The position numbers were made by a program, and so were the translations under genes. From JAWWPY01 sp964412845 (GTDB taxonomy: Bacteria; Actinomycetota; Actinomycetes; Streptosporangiales; Streptosporangiaceae): 64,000 nt of DNA. Under the pieces are notes generated by a model, which saw only the letters and a program-made list of their open reading frames with translations, had not been told where the DNA came from and searched no databases. How positions within the stretch are numbered: position 1 is the stretch's first letter; each line of letters begins with the position of its first letter. Positions 53,411 to 61,913 of the stretch are shown piece by piece. The stretch spans positions 15,876-79,875 of the forward strand of contig CAYPQM010000006.1 in NCBI GenBank assembly GCA_964412845.1, in the 5' to 3' direction.

Positions 53411-53532
53411 CAAGACCGCTGTGGCGAACAACCACCGTGCGCGTCAGATTTGCAGGGTGATCACGATTGTTTAGCAGCCATGTGCTGGCCCGCCAAATTG
53501 TCAGACCTCGCGGTTATGGTCATCGGGCACGG

Positions 53533-53575
53533 ATGGCCCGGGCATGAGATGGCCCGGGCATGAGATGGCCCGGGC
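53533..53575. repeat. 16 bp direct repeats upstream of the VOC gene
   Basis: ATGGCCCGGGCATGAG occurs twice in tandem, with a third partial copy (ATGGCCCGGGC). It lies 45 bases before the VOC start. Each unit contains GCCCGGGC, a palindrome. Confidence 0.75.
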
Positions 53576-53619
53576 CGAGGGTGCAGGCCGAGCCAGATGC
53601 CAGGTGAAGGAGCCGGGAC

Positions 53620-54363
53620 ATGGGGAATCCAGTTGTGCATTTCGAGATCGGCGGGCCCGATGACCAGCCGCTGGTTGCGTTTTACCAGGAGCTGTTCGGC
53701 TGGGGTCTGCAGCCGATGCCGGGCGGCGGCTACACGCTGATCGACACGCGCGGCGGCGGCGGGATCAACGGCGGGATCGGCAAGAGCCAGACCGGCGAGC
53801 CGTGGTCAACCTTCTACGTCGAGGCCGACGACCTGCAGGCGGTCCTGGACCAGGCGGAGTCGCTGGGCGCGAAGACCGTCATGCCGGTCACGGACTTCGG
53901 CGGGGCAGTCACCATTGCGATGTTCAATGATCCCGACGGACTGCTGGTCGGGATTGTGCAGACCGCGGATCCCGGTCAGGCGGAAGATCAGCCGGGACCG
54001 TCGGCTGGCTCAGGCGAGCCCGTCGACTGGTTCGAGGTGCTTGGCTCTGACGCTGAGCGAACTCAGCGGTTCTATGCCGACCTGTTCGGCTGGACGGTCA
54101 ACGAGCCAGGCTCTGCTGGCTACCGGATGGTCGACACCGCCGCCGGCCGTGGCATCCAGGGCGGGCTGGGCTCCAGCGAACAGGCTCAGTGGGCCACGAT
54201 CTACGCGAGCGTGGCCGACGTGGAGCAGACGCTGGCCAAGGCGGAGGCGCTCGGCGGCTCCCGGGTTTATGGCCCGATGCCAGTCGACGATCACATGCAG
54301 ACCGGGGCGTTCCGGGACCCGGCGGGGAATGCGTTCGGCGTCTACCACCACGGCGCGCACTGA
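53620..54363 (+). CDS. Two-domain VOC family protein
   Basis: A 247-residue protein of two glyoxalase-like domains. First domain 1-115: VVHFEIGGPDDQPLVAFYQELFGWGLQ, PWSTFYVEADDLQAVLDQAESLGAKT, VTIAMFNDPDGLLVGIVQ. Second domain 130-245: VDWFEVLGSDAERTQRFYADLFGWTVNE, ATIYASVADVEQTLAKAEALGGSRVYGP, FRDPAGNAFGVYHH. AAGGAG precedes the ATG by 8 bases. Metal-dependent small-molecule chemistry or drug binding is typical; the substrate is not known. Convergent with the winged-helix gene. Confidence 0.9.
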   Translation: MGNPVVHFEIGGPDDQPLVAFYQELFGWGLQPMPGGGYTLIDTRGGGGINGGIGKSQTGEPWSTFYVEADDLQAVLDQAESLGAKTVMPVTDFGGAVTIAMFNDPDGLLVGIVQTADPGQAEDQPGPSAGSGEPVDWFEVLGSDAERTQRFYADLFGWTVNEPGSAGYRMVDTAAGRGIQGGLGSSEQAQWATIYASVADVEQTLAKAEALGGSRVYGPMPVDDHMQTGAFRDPAGNAFGVYHHGAH

Positions 54364-54420
54364 GGTGAGCACAGCGGCTGGCCAGAAGAGTTGAGCACGC
54401 AGGCTGGGTGTCCTGGCTGG

Positions 54421-54738
54421 TTAGACCTGGCTGGGCAGGACTGAGGCGCCGGACCGGGCGACGATCTCCTGTAGCGCCGCCACATGCTGCGTGAAAGCCT
54501 TCCGGCCAGCCCCGCTCAGCTTCACTGAGGTCCGCGGCCGCTTGCCGACGAATCCTTTGCGGATTTCGACGTAACCTGCTTGCTCCAGCGTGGTGAGTTG
54601 CTTAGACAGCGCCGAGTCCGAAAGGCCGACCCCGTCACGGACGAAGCTGAAATCGGCCCACTCGGTGGCCGCCAGCAGCGAGACGATCGACAGCCGGGTG
54701 GGAGCGTGGATCAGCTCGTCGAACCGGCCCGCGATCAC
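54421..54738 (-). CDS. Winged-helix transcriptional regulator
   Basis: A 105-residue DNA-binding protein: FDELIHAPTRLSIVSLLAATEWADFSFVRDGVGLSDSALSKQLTTLEQAGYVEIRKGFVGKRPRTSVKLSGAGRK is a winged helix of the HTH_34/PadR-MarR sort, with a long C-terminal dimer helix. The GTG start at 54738 overlaps the TGA of the membrane-protein gene (GTGA). The pair probably regulates itself through the inverted AAGTACTT sites upstream at 55241-55298. Confidence 0.88.
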   Translation of the reverse strand: MIAGRFDELIHAPTRLSIVSLLAATEWADFSFVRDGVGLSDSALSKQLTTLEQAGYVEIRKGFVGKRPRTSVKLSGAGRKAFTQHVAALQEIVARSGASVLPSQV

Positions 54739-55220
54739 TGTGGCCCCGTCGGCCGGTTGCTGAGCATGATGCCGCGCAGCGAGCGCATCAGGACCGGGCC
54801 GCCGGCGACCAGCACAGCCGCCCCGATTGCCGTGGCTATGGTGCCGGGATAGCGCAGATGCCCGGCGCGCAGCGCGAAGGCGGCGCCGAGGATCGTCCCG
54901 ACCAGCAGCCATACGAAGACCATGATCCTCAACGCGCCACGCGGACCGAGCAGGTCAGTGCTTCGCACCTGGGCCCGGCGGTAGCCACCGAAGATCATGG
55001 CCGCAGTCAGGACGGCGACGGCTACGGCGAATACTGGGATCGTGATGGCCAGCACGGCCTCGCGATGGGAGTCCACAGCGGCTCCCAGTCCGACGGCCAG
55101 CGCGGCGATGACCCACCAGTACCAGCCCGGCACCAGGACCGCGTTGATGACCTGCTCCTGCTGCCGGCGGACGGCAGACAGCGCGCTGGCTGCCTCATCC
55201 GGCTGCACGTCCGGGTTCAT
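54735..55220 (-). CDS. Small membrane protein coupled to the winged-helix regulator
   Basis: A 161-residue protein with about four hydrophobic helices: WYWWVIAALAVGLGAAV, AVLAITIPVFAVAVAVLTAAMIFGG, IMVFVWLLVGTILGAAFAL and TIATAIGAAVLVAGGPVLM. The N-terminus is a soluble helix with SAVRRQQEQVINAV. No family name is recognised, but such proteins next to HTH_34 regulators are frequent in actinomycetes. It may be the sensor or effector of the coupled regulator. Confidence 0.78.
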   Translation of the reverse strand: MNPDVQPDEAASALSAVRRQQEQVINAVLVPGWYWWVIAALAVGLGAAVDSHREAVLAITIPVFAVAVAVLTAAMIFGGYRRAQVRSTDLLGPRGALRIMVFVWLLVGTILGAAFALRAGHLRYPGTIATAIGAAVLVAGGPVLMRSLRGIMLSNRPTGPQ

Positions 55221-55240
55221 GACGGCTCCTTAACGCCTCA

Positions 55241-55298
55241 GAAAGTACTTGCCTTATAGGAAACTACATCAGAGCTTTCCTGGTTGGCAAGTACTTTC
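55241..55298. promoter_or_regulatory. Paired inverted AAGTACTT operator sites
   Basis: GAAAGTACTTGCC at 55241-55253 is mirrored by GGCAAGTACTTTC at 55286-55298, with 32 bases between. Each arm contains the 8-base palindrome AAGTACTT, so both may bind a dimer. An inner AGGAAA/TTTCCT pair (55258-55281) adds to the symmetry. Location 21 bases upstream of the membrane-protein/regulator operon points to autoregulation. Confidence 0.8.
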
Positions 55299-55347
55299 CA
55301 GATGGTCTCGGAGCGGAGGCGCCCGGATCCTGTGCGGGCCCGCCTGG

Positions 55348-55422
55348 TCAGCGCCTGCGCAGGGCCAGGATGATGAGCACGATGATCACAATGACCACAA
55401 TGGTTCCGATGCCGATGTACAT
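55348..55422 (-). CDS. Single-helix membrane micropeptide (24 residues)
   Basis: ATG at 55422 follows AGGAAGGA by 7 bases, and the 24-codon frame is almost wholly hydrophobic (MYIGIGTIVVIVIIVLIIL) before a basic ALRRR end, so one membrane helix with a positive C-terminus. Composition is far from random for this G+C content (Ile/Val rich, ATC/GTC/GTG codons), which supports translation. Similar tiny helix proteins occur in other actinomycetes; function unknown. Confidence 0.7.
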   Translation of the reverse strand: MYIGIGTIVVIVIIVLIILALRRR

Positions 55423-55601
55423 GGGTGATTCCTTCCTAATGCCGTCGCCCCGTGGTACCGGGCTGCCTGTGCCAGCTACCCCGCAATGGAGCGCTCACGC
55501 CTCGCCGGGGAAACTTCACCGGGTCAGCCGCCCGGCGCGCCGCTGGACAGCGGCCCGCGGCCGGGCAGCAACAGCGGCACACCGCCTGGCAGCATGGGCG
55601 G

Positions 55602-56060
55602 GTGACATCCAAGAGTGGCTACCGCGCGCGGCCTGCCCAGCCGGGTGACTACGACGCCATCGCGGCTGTTCTCGACGTGTGGTGGGGCCGGCCGATCCTC
55701 AGCTCGCTGCCGAGGCTGTTCCTCGACCACTTCCACCGCAGCAGCCAGGTGATCGACGGGCCGGATGGCCTGGCGGCGTTCCTGATCGGCATCCTGTCGC
55801 CATCGGAGCCGGAGCGGGCGTACATCCACTTCGTCGGGGTGGCGCCGCAGGCCCGCGGCCAGGGTCTGGCCCGAGGGCTGTATCAGGACTTCTTCGCGCT
55901 TGCCCGGGCCGATGGCCGCCGGGTGGTCAACGCGGTCACCGCGCCCGTCAACCGTGGCTCCATCAGCTTTCACCGGTCGATGGGCTTCACCGTGGCCGGC
56001 CCGGTACCGGATTACAACGGCCCGGGACACGACCTCATCGTCTTCGAGCGCCTGCTCTGA
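55602..56060 (+). CDS. GNAT family N-acetyltransferase
   Basis: A 152-residue acetyl-CoA-dependent transferase: YRARPAQPGDYDAIAAVLDVWWG, AYIHFVGVAPQARGQGLARGLYQDFF (motif A, with the Q-x-x-G-x-G/A acetyl-CoA loop) and NRGSISFHRSMGFTV (motif B). The GTG at 55602 is chosen since the conserved part starts there; the upstream frame is low-complexity. Substrate unknown; small amines or amino acids are common. Confidence 0.9.
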   Translation: MTSKSGYRARPAQPGDYDAIAAVLDVWWGRPILSSLPRLFLDHFHRSSQVIDGPDGLAAFLIGILSPSEPERAYIHFVGVAPQARGQGLARGLYQDFFALARADGRRVVNAVTAPVNRGSISFHRSMGFTVAGPVPDYNGPGHDLIVFERLL

Positions 56061-56135
56061 TCCGAGTGCTCGTTCTGATCCGAGCGCCCTTCCCGGCGCC
56101 GCCCTTCCCGGCGCCGCCCGGCCGCGGCCCAGGCG

Positions 56136-57263
56136 TCAGGTACCCGGCGGATTGTCGGCTGGCGTGGCCAGCCCGAGCAGGGTCACGAACCGGTCGACCA
56201 TCATGTCGCGGCCCTTGGCCTGCGAGACGCGTTCGGCGGAGGCGAGGTCATCGCTGCCGGGGAGCTGGCCGGACCCGCCCTCCGGCCCGATCGGCACGAT
56301 GATGGCGGTCGGCGGCGGCTGGAAGGGCACCAGCTCGCCGTCCCCGGTGATGAGCGCCCGGATGTTGGCCGCGACGAGCTGCGCCTGCCGCCCGGCGCTG
56401 CCTGCCGTCTTGTGATCAGCGGTGGAGACGTCGCCGACGGCGAACACATGTTCCTGGCCGGCCACCTGCAGATGCGGCGTGATCTCGACGAAGCCGTCCG
56501 GCCGTCGAGCGGCGGCAAGCTCGCCGACCAGGTAGTCGCTGATCGGGGCGACCCCGTAACACCGGAACCAGATATCCGCGGTCACCTCGACGCCGGACTC
56601 GGTGACCACGGTGAACGTCTGAAGCTCCCCAGGTGCGGTCGGCGGGGCCTCGCGCAGCGGGCTGGACAGCAGCAGTTCAACACCGATGTCAGTGAGCTGG
56701 CGGCGCAACTCGGCCTTCAGCTCCGGCCTGAACCGGGCGCCGAGGACATCGTCCGCCACGTCGAGGAGCGTCACCTGCTTGTCCGGCCAGACCGCCTCGA
56801 TCTCGCCCGCCAGCTCGATACCGACCGCGCCGGCCCCGATGAGCAGGACCCGCGCCGCCGCGGCGAGCGCCGCGTGGGCCGCGCGGACTTTGTCGTGGGC
56901 GACCGCGGTGCTGTCGACGTCACTCTTCGCCGGGAACGGGTAGGCAGATCCGGTCGCCAGGACGATGTAATCCGCGTCGATCTGCTCGCCGGAGGCGAGC
57001 GTCACCCGGCCGGCGTCGACCTTGGCGGCGCGGTCACGGATCACCCGGCCGTTGCTGAGCAGGCTGTCGTAGGGCAGGTAGATGCGGGTCAGCCAGGACG
57101 GGTCCGCCAGGGCGCGGAGCGCGGCGACGTTGTGCACGAAGGCATCCTTCGGCTCGACCAGGACGACATCGGCCACGTCGTCCAGGGCTTTCGCCACATT
57201 GACGCCGCCGTAGCCGCCTCCTATGACCACGACGGTCGGCCTGACCGCGGAAGGCTCGCTCAT
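56136..57263 (-). CDS. NAD(P)/FAD-dependent oxidoreductase (NDH-2/AIFM2-like)
   Basis: A 375-residue pyridine nucleotide-disulfide-type flavoprotein: VVVIGGGYGGVNVAKAL (FAD site), VLATGSAYPFPAKS, second dinucleotide motif VLLIGAGAVGIELAGEI, and VFAVGDVSTAD. No CxxC redox pair is visible, which fits the type II NADH dehydrogenase or AIFM2 group. The ATG at 57263 with CTGGAG upstream is preferred over the frame start at 57386. It is divergent from a MarR gene, so it is probably regulated by it. Confidence 0.9.
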   Translation of the reverse strand: MSEPSAVRPTVVVIGGGYGGVNVAKALDDVADVVLVEPKDAFVHNVAALRALADPSWLTRIYLPYDSLLSNGRVIRDRAAKVDAGRVTLASGEQIDADYIVLATGSAYPFPAKSDVDSTAVAHDKVRAAHAALAAAARVLLIGAGAVGIELAGEIEAVWPDKQVTLLDVADDVLGARFRPELKAELRRQLTDIGVELLLSSPLREAPPTAPGELQTFTVVTESGVEVTADIWFRCYGVAPISDYLVGELAAARRPDGFVEITPHLQVAGQEHVFAVGDVSTADHKTAGSAGRQAQLVAANIRALITGDGELVPFQPPPTAIIVPIGPEGGSGQLPGSDDLASAERVSQAKGRDMMVDRFVTLLGLATPADNPPGT

Positions 57264-57307
57264 TGGAACTCCAGTCGTTGGATGGGCGGAACGCTGCATG
57301 GCAGATA

Positions 57308-57369
57308 GTATTCCATACAGAGCATTGGCAATACGGATCTTCGTTAAGGCAACTGATTCGGGGTAGCAT
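57308..57369 (+). promoter_or_regulatory. Control region of the divergent oxidoreductase/MarR pair
   Basis: An imperfect inverted repeat (GTATTCCA at 57308 and TGGCAATAC at 57326) is a candidate MarR site. TAGCAT at 57364-57369 ends six bases before the GTG of the MarR gene, and TTCGTT lies 18 bases further up. That geometry matches the leaderless promoter of the other MarR gene at 25590. Confidence 0.5.
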
Positions 57370-57375
57370 GACCCT

Positions 57376-57918
57376 GTGAACGCCACGCCCCGGTCCGAGG
57401 CCGGCCCATCCGCCGGCCCCGGTGCCGCGTGCGGAGGCGTCCTGGCTGGCGACCTTGGCTGGGCACTCGGCGTGGTCTTCCGCTCCTACGTGAAAGCCGC
57501 GAACGCCGCGTTCGCCGACCTGCCCGGAGGCCCCCGCGGCTACCAGGTGCTGACCGCGGCCGCTCGCGGCGAGCCGGGGAGCCAGCTGGAACTGGCCCAC
57601 CACCTCGGGGTCGATCGCACGGTGATGACCTACCTGCTCGACGACCTGGAGCACGCCGGGCTCATCGAACGGCGGCCCGACCCGGCGGATCGCCGCGCCC
57701 GGCGGATCGTGGCGACCGCAGTCGGCCGCGAGCTCCTTGACGGGCTGGACCGGCAGCTACGGGCCGCCGAACACCACGTGCTGGCCGGCCTGGGCACCAC
57801 CGAGGACCGCCAGGCCTTCCGCGCCCTGCTGCGGCAACTCGCGACGCACGCCGACGCGATCGACCCGGTGCGCGGCGCCTGCGAGCTGGCCAAGGACATC
57901 ATCCCGGCCGGCTCATAA
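57376..57918 (+). CDS. MarR family transcriptional regulator
   Basis: A 180-residue winged-helix protein: DLGWALGVVFRSYVKAANAAFADLPGGPRGYQVLTAAARGEPGSQLELAHHLGVDRTVMTYLLDDLEHAGLIERRPDPADRRARRIVATAVGRELL, all the standard MarR elements. There is no ribosome site before the GTG, and a -10-like TAGCAT ends six bases upstream, so the message is probably leaderless. Likely regulates the divergent flavoprotein gene. Its stop is 8 bases from that of the epimerase gene. Confidence 0.92.
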   Translation: MNATPRSEAGPSAGPGAACGGVLAGDLGWALGVVFRSYVKAANAAFADLPGGPRGYQVLTAAARGEPGSQLELAHHLGVDRTVMTYLLDDLEHAGLIERRPDPADRRARRIVATAVGRELLDGLDRQLRAAEHHVLAGLGTTEDRQAFRALLRQLATHADAIDPVRGACELAKDIIPAGS

Positions 57919-57926
57919 CCGCCCCG

Positions 57927-58535
57927 CTAGAGCGCGGTCACGGAACCGCGCAGGCTGGCCGCGTAGGCGAGGCAGTCGCGGTAGTCCGGGAGCAGCCCAG
58001 CGGCTCGGGCGTCAGCCAGGGATGGCGCGGCCGCATCCTTGTCGGACAGGACCGCCTGCACGTCCGCCGGCCAGTCGATGCCGATGTCGGGATCGAGCGG
58101 ATGCACGCCATGCTCGCGGCCGGGGGCGTACGGGGTCGAGCAGAGGTACAGCACCGTCGCTTCAGCACTGAGTGTCATGAAGGCGTGTCCGAGCCCTTCG
58201 GCGACGAAGACGGCACGCCGGGTCTCGTCATCGAGCGGCACCGCCACCCAGCGCGCGTAGCTGGACGACCCGACGCGGAGGTCAACGATGACGTCCAGGA
58301 CCGAGCCGCTCATGCACGTGACGTATTTGGCCTGGCCCGGCGGGACATCAGCGAAATGGACGCCCCGGATGACGCCGCGGCGGGACACCGAGCAGTTCGC
58401 CTGCGCGAGTTCCAGGCGGTAGCCGAGGTCAGCCTGGAACTCGGCGTCGCGAAACCATTCGAGGAAGCTGCCCCGGCTGTCCGTGAGGACACGCGGCGTG
58501 AAGACCCAGGCGCCGTCGATGTCGAGTGCGTCCAT
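57927..58535 (-). CDS. rfbC: dTDP-4-dehydrorhamnose 3,5-epimerase-like protein
   Basis: A 202-residue cupin of the RmlC family, which converts dTDP-4-keto-6-deoxyglucose towards dTDP-rhamnose or related sugars. Features: LDIDGAWVFTPRVLTDSRGSFLEWF at the start, ANCSVSRRGVIRGVHFAD with the catalytic His, VTCMSGSVLDVIVDLRVGSSSY, and GLGHAFMTLSAEATVLYLCSTPY. The ATG at 58535 is chosen over a TTG at 58559. The other rml genes are not in the window. Position next to polysaccharide genes fits a sugar-donor role, but antibiotic deoxysugar epimerases are similar. Confidence 0.9.
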   Translation of the reverse strand: MDALDIDGAWVFTPRVLTDSRGSFLEWFRDAEFQADLGYRLELAQANCSVSRRGVIRGVHFADVPPGQAKYVTCMSGSVLDVIVDLRVGSSSYARWVAVPLDDETRRAVFVAEGLGHAFMTLSAEATVLYLCSTPYAPGREHGVHPLDPDIGIDWPADVQAVLSDKDAAAPSLADARAAGLLPDYRDCLAYAASLRGSVTAL

Positions 58536-58650
58536 CCGGAAACCGTAGACGGCGGGCAACCCGTCCCGCTACCAACTCACCCCGATGGAGCCGGCCACTG
58601 CCATTGCTGACCACACGCCAAGCGCCGCTGGTCACGGCACACGGCCGCCG

Positions 58651-59331
58651 TCAGAAGTCGCACATCGCGCTCACCCGCACGGAGACCCGCCGCGACGGAT
58701 CACCTGGCCGCGCGGCACCTGGCCGGCCCCGCCCCCGGCGGCGGCCCAGGAAGGCAGACACCATGCCGACTGCCACCAGGGCGATCAGCATCAGGCCAGC
58801 GAATGACCGTACCCGCGAGCCCGGCTCCGCCATCGCTCCGGTGTCCGCGGTGAGATACGTCAGGATCCGGTCGCGCGGCGCCACCCCCGCGCGTGCCTGA
58901 AGCGCCGCGAGGCGCTGGGCGAGAACCCGGAGGACGGCCGTGAAAGTACGCCGGGCGCTCACCAGGCTTGGCGCCTGTGTGGTCAGCGTGGCCAGCGGCT
59001 CGGCGTAATCCGGGTACTCCAGGTTGTATGCGTTGAAAGGCACGAGACTGAACTGGGCGGTCCCTCCCGCGTCGCGGACCTGACTGCGCTCCGGCCCGCT
59101 CAGTACGCTCTGCGTCATCATTGTTTCTGTGGCGATAAGGGACTGGCCGAACGAGGCCGACGCATTGGATCTGGCCAGGTCGTTCGTGACAGCAAACACC
59201 ACCGTGCCGCTTTCCGAGTACACCATGGGGCTGCTCATGATGATGTATCCCACGCCCGCCGCGATGATCAGCACCATCGTCGCGACGAGCCGGGGCAGCG
59301 ACAGGAACTCCGCGACCGCACGGCCGCTCAT
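58651..59331 (-). CDS. Wzz-like polysaccharide co-polymerase / chain-length protein
   Basis: A 226-residue membrane protein starting at the ATG at 59331 (GGGGAG 8 bases before). Helix 1 is at 14-32 (VATMVLIIAAGVGYIIM) and helix 2 near 190-206 (FAGLMLIALVAVGMVSAFLG). The outer domain between carries SPMVYSESGTVVF and a helical part with TTQAPSLVSARRTFTAVLRVLAQRL. This two-helix layout is that of co-polymerases controlling polysaccharide length. No kinase domain follows. It is divergent from a similar protein at 59652. Confidence 0.72.
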   Translation of the reverse strand: MSGRAVAEFLSLPRLVATMVLIIAAGVGYIIMSSPMVYSESGTVVFAVTNDLARSNASASFGQSLIATETMMTQSVLSGPERSQVRDAGGTAQFSLVPFNAYNLEYPDYAEPLATLTTQAPSLVSARRTFTAVLRVLAQRLAALQARAGVAPRDRILTYLTADTGAMAEPGSRVRSFAGLMLIALVAVGMVSAFLGRRRGRGRPGAARPGDPSRRVSVRVSAMCDF

Positions 59332-59651
59332 GGCGTGCTCCCCATCACGTCCTCCAGCCGCAGTCGGCGTTCTGGCTGCGTTCCGGCCAGCCGGGGAATT
59401 ATGAACGATACCCGTCCGGGACACCCGGTCACTATCTCGCACCCCCGTTACCCGATTAATCCGATTTGCCTATTGCGGGCGATTCATGAAATTGCGTGCC
59501 TTCGATTACTAATTGGTTCCGGCCTGGCCTGCGGGGCGCGCGGTGAGCACCATTGCGGATAGAATCCCGGTGATAACTGGGGCGCATATCTGAGGCATGC
59601 GCTGGCCGCCAAGTGAATGCGCGGGCGCAGTCGCGGACCGGGGGGCTGAGG
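59332..59651. other. Divergent control region between the two co-polymerase-like genes
   Basis: These 320 bases are A+T-rich for the window in the part 59440-59520 (for example GATTAATCCGATTTGC and GATTACTAATTGG) and should contain both promoters. No clear operator was seen. A GTG at 59613 may be an alternative start for the right-hand gene. Confidence 0.45.
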
Positions 59652-60497
59652 GTGAGCAGGTGGGCACGCCAGATGGGTCTGATACTTTCGAGTCCCGCGG
59701 CCCGGCGACTGCAGTCGGGCCTCGCCGGCCGGCGACTGCGTTCGATGGCCGTCGCGCGGCGGCGCTGGACCCTGACCGGAGCGCTTCTCCTGCTGACCTT
59801 GATCGGCACCGTCATCGCACTGGGGGCCGTGCCGCGCACGTACCAATCCCAGTCCTCTGTCGTCCTGCTCGCGTCGCGGAGCGTCTCCCGGCTGAACGGC
59901 GGTAACCCCTACCTCAGCTTCAGCCCTTCGCTCACGCTGGCGGCTGACGTCGTCACCCGCGAACTCATGGCCCCGGGCAGCGTCCGTTATCTCGCGTCCC
60001 GCGGCTTCACCGATTCCTACACCGTCGCACTCGCGCCCTACACCACCAGCACAACGGGATCCGTGCTGCTTATCTCGGTCACCGGCACCGATCAGGCGGG
60101 CGTGCAGCGCACCCTGCGCGGAGTGACCGCTGACATCCGCACCAGGCTGGCCCGGTTGCAGTCCAGCGTGAGCCGGGAGAACCGGATCCAGACGGTGACC
60201 CTCGCCATGACGCGGAACGCCTCGCTCAGCGTGAGCCAGACAGCGCGCCCGTTTGCCGTGCTGATTGGCCTGGGGCTGATGCTCGCCTTCGGTGTGCCCT
60301 GGCTGCTGGACGCGCGGAACGCCGCCCGGCGGCTCCGGCCCGAGGCCGGCCCCGGGCTGACCGTGCCCCACCCAGCCGACCCCGTGGCGGTCGACCACTG
60401 GGCCCACATCCCGGATGCCGCCCAGGCTGACCCGTCCCGGGCAGGTAGCGGGCACTGGGCGGGCCACCCCGCGCACAGCAGGCAGATTTCTGAGTAG
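59652..60497 (+). CDS. Wzz-like polysaccharide co-polymerase / chain-length protein
   Basis: A 281-residue membrane protein. Helix 1 near 40-62 (WTLTGALLLLTLIGTVIALGAV) is followed by PRTYQSQSSVVLLASRSVSRLNGGNPYLSF, a typical start of the Wzz outer domain. Helix 2 is near 203-221 (PFAVLIGLGLMLAFGVPWLL), and a cytoplasmic tail of about 60 residues follows without Walker motifs. The GTG at 59652 has a GGGGG ribosome site 7 bases upstream; the frame is open to 59613. It likely works with the divergent homologue and the polymerase-like gene that follows. Confidence 0.78.
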   Translation: MSRWARQMGLILSSPAARRLQSGLAGRRLRSMAVARRRWTLTGALLLLTLIGTVIALGAVPRTYQSQSSVVLLASRSVSRLNGGNPYLSFSPSLTLAADVVTRELMAPGSVRYLASRGFTDSYTVALAPYTTSTTGSVLLISVTGTDQAGVQRTLRGVTADIRTRLARLQSSVSRENRIQTVTLAMTRNASLSVSQTARPFAVLIGLGLMLAFGVPWLLDARNAARRLRPEAGPGLTVPHPADPVAVDHWAHIPDAAQADPSRAGSGHWAGHPAHSRQISE

Positions 60498-60512
60498 CTG
60501 TTTCCGCCCCGC

Positions 60513-61853
60513 TCAGTCGGCGGCCGACTGCTGTGCCCGTGCCAGCCGCCATGCTGCTCCCGCGCATCCCAGCACGAGGAAGGTCAGGCCGGTCGCGGTC
60601 GCGAACGACAGCGCGTCGAAGGTCGAGAACGATACAGCGGCGGCGGCCACGGAAGCGGCGAGACACTGCAGCAGATCGCGGGTTTGCACGTCGGGGATGG
60701 CCCGGCGTGCGCTGCGCGCTGCGAACCAGCCGGTGGCCAGCAAAGCCAGCAGGGCCAGCAGCCCGACGATCCCGGTCTCGATGAGCGAGGTCAGGTACTG
60801 GTTGTCGGCAAAGAAATAGGTCTGCGGGAAAAAGGTCTGGAACCCGCGGCCGAACCACGGATGCTGGGCGATGAAGGGCACGGCTCGTGAGTAGGCGCCG
60901 ATCCGCGAGGTGCTGCTCGACTCGGCGCCGATCTGGGAGAAAAGCTGGTACAGGACACCCAGGATGCGGGACGCCCCCGCCCAGAGCAGGCCGGCCGCGC
61001 CGAGCATGACGAGATAGGCGGCCCGCCGGTGCTGCTTCGGCCAGGTCGGCACGAGCGTAAGCGCGACGGCAGCCAGCCCCAGCACCGCCGAACGCGAGAC
61101 GGTCATCGGCAGCGCCCCGGCGATGAGGGCGACCTGCAGCCAGCGGCGGCCCCGTGATCCAGGACCCGCGAACCGGGCCTGGTGCAGCGCGAATGGCAGG
61201 CACAGCGCCAGCACCGCCGCGAACTCAAGTGGCTGCGCCGTGGTGGCCGACGGTCGGTTGAGGCCGTCGCGGACGGTGAGATCCACGAACGGCACCTTCA
61301 TGATGAACCCGGGGATGGACACGTACGTCGCGATGTTCAGCCCGGTGGCGAACTGCGCGATGCCCACCGCCGCGACGGCCGTAGCGCCGGTGACGACCCG
61401 GCGCAGCATGGTCCGCAGCTGGTCCCAGCGGCCGATGCCATCAACCGCCAGGAGGAGCACGCCGAGCCAGCCCGTCATCGAGATCAGGCCACGATCGGCC
61501 CCGTTCCGCTCCAGGGTCGGCAGCGCGTGCCGGTTGGCTGACACATACGCGGCGAGGATGGCGCAGCCGAACAGGGCGGCGGCGACCCGGATGGGCTGGC
61601 CTCCCTGGTCCAGCGCGGAAGCGGGGTGCAGCCTCAGGGCCAGGTACCAGCCCATCAGCGCCACGGCGAACAAGGTGGCCGGGCTGCCCGCTCCGCCGAG
61701 CGGCGACAGCACAAGAGCGGAAGGTATAAACAGGAGAAGGATCATATAGAAAGTCAGAAGAATAACCGCACGGGTCCGGATGCGTGCACTATTAACTTCG
61801 CCGGAAAGGTCGGCTTCCAGTACACGTGCGCCATGCCCGTACTTCGTTATCAC
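60513..61853 (-). CDS. O-antigen ligase/polymerase-like membrane protein
   Basis: A 446-residue integral membrane protein with about 11 hydrophobic segments and one large outer loop (near 300-345: RIGAYSRAVPFIAQHPWFGRGFQTFFPQTYFFADNQYLTSLIETG). That loop is the Wzy_C signature region of O-antigen ligases and polymerases, with the H-P-W-x-G-x-G block. It would join lipid-linked oligosaccharide units at the outer membrane face. The GTG start at 61853 lies in A+T-rich DNA without a strong ribosome site. It is convergent with the right-hand co-polymerase gene by 15 bases. Confidence 0.88.
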   Translation of the reverse strand: MITKYGHGARVLEADLSGEVNSARIRTRAVILLTFYMILLLFIPSALVLSPLGGAGSPATLFAVALMGWYLALRLHPASALDQGGQPIRVAAALFGCAILAAYVSANRHALPTLERNGADRGLISMTGWLGVLLLAVDGIGRWDQLRTMLRRVVTGATAVAAVGIAQFATGLNIATYVSIPGFIMKVPFVDLTVRDGLNRPSATTAQPLEFAAVLALCLPFALHQARFAGPGSRGRRWLQVALIAGALPMTVSRSAVLGLAAVALTLVPTWPKQHRRAAYLVMLGAAGLLWAGASRILGVLYQLFSQIGAESSSTSRIGAYSRAVPFIAQHPWFGRGFQTFFPQTYFFADNQYLTSLIETGIVGLLALLALLATGWFAARSARRAIPDVQTRDLLQCLAASVAAAAVSFSTFDALSFATATGLTFLVLGCAGAAWRLARAQQSAAD

Positions 61854-61913
61854 TGGCTTATCTTATAGCCCATTCTAGTGCTTCCGGAGTGCACGGAAAG
61901 CCTTTTCAGGCGG

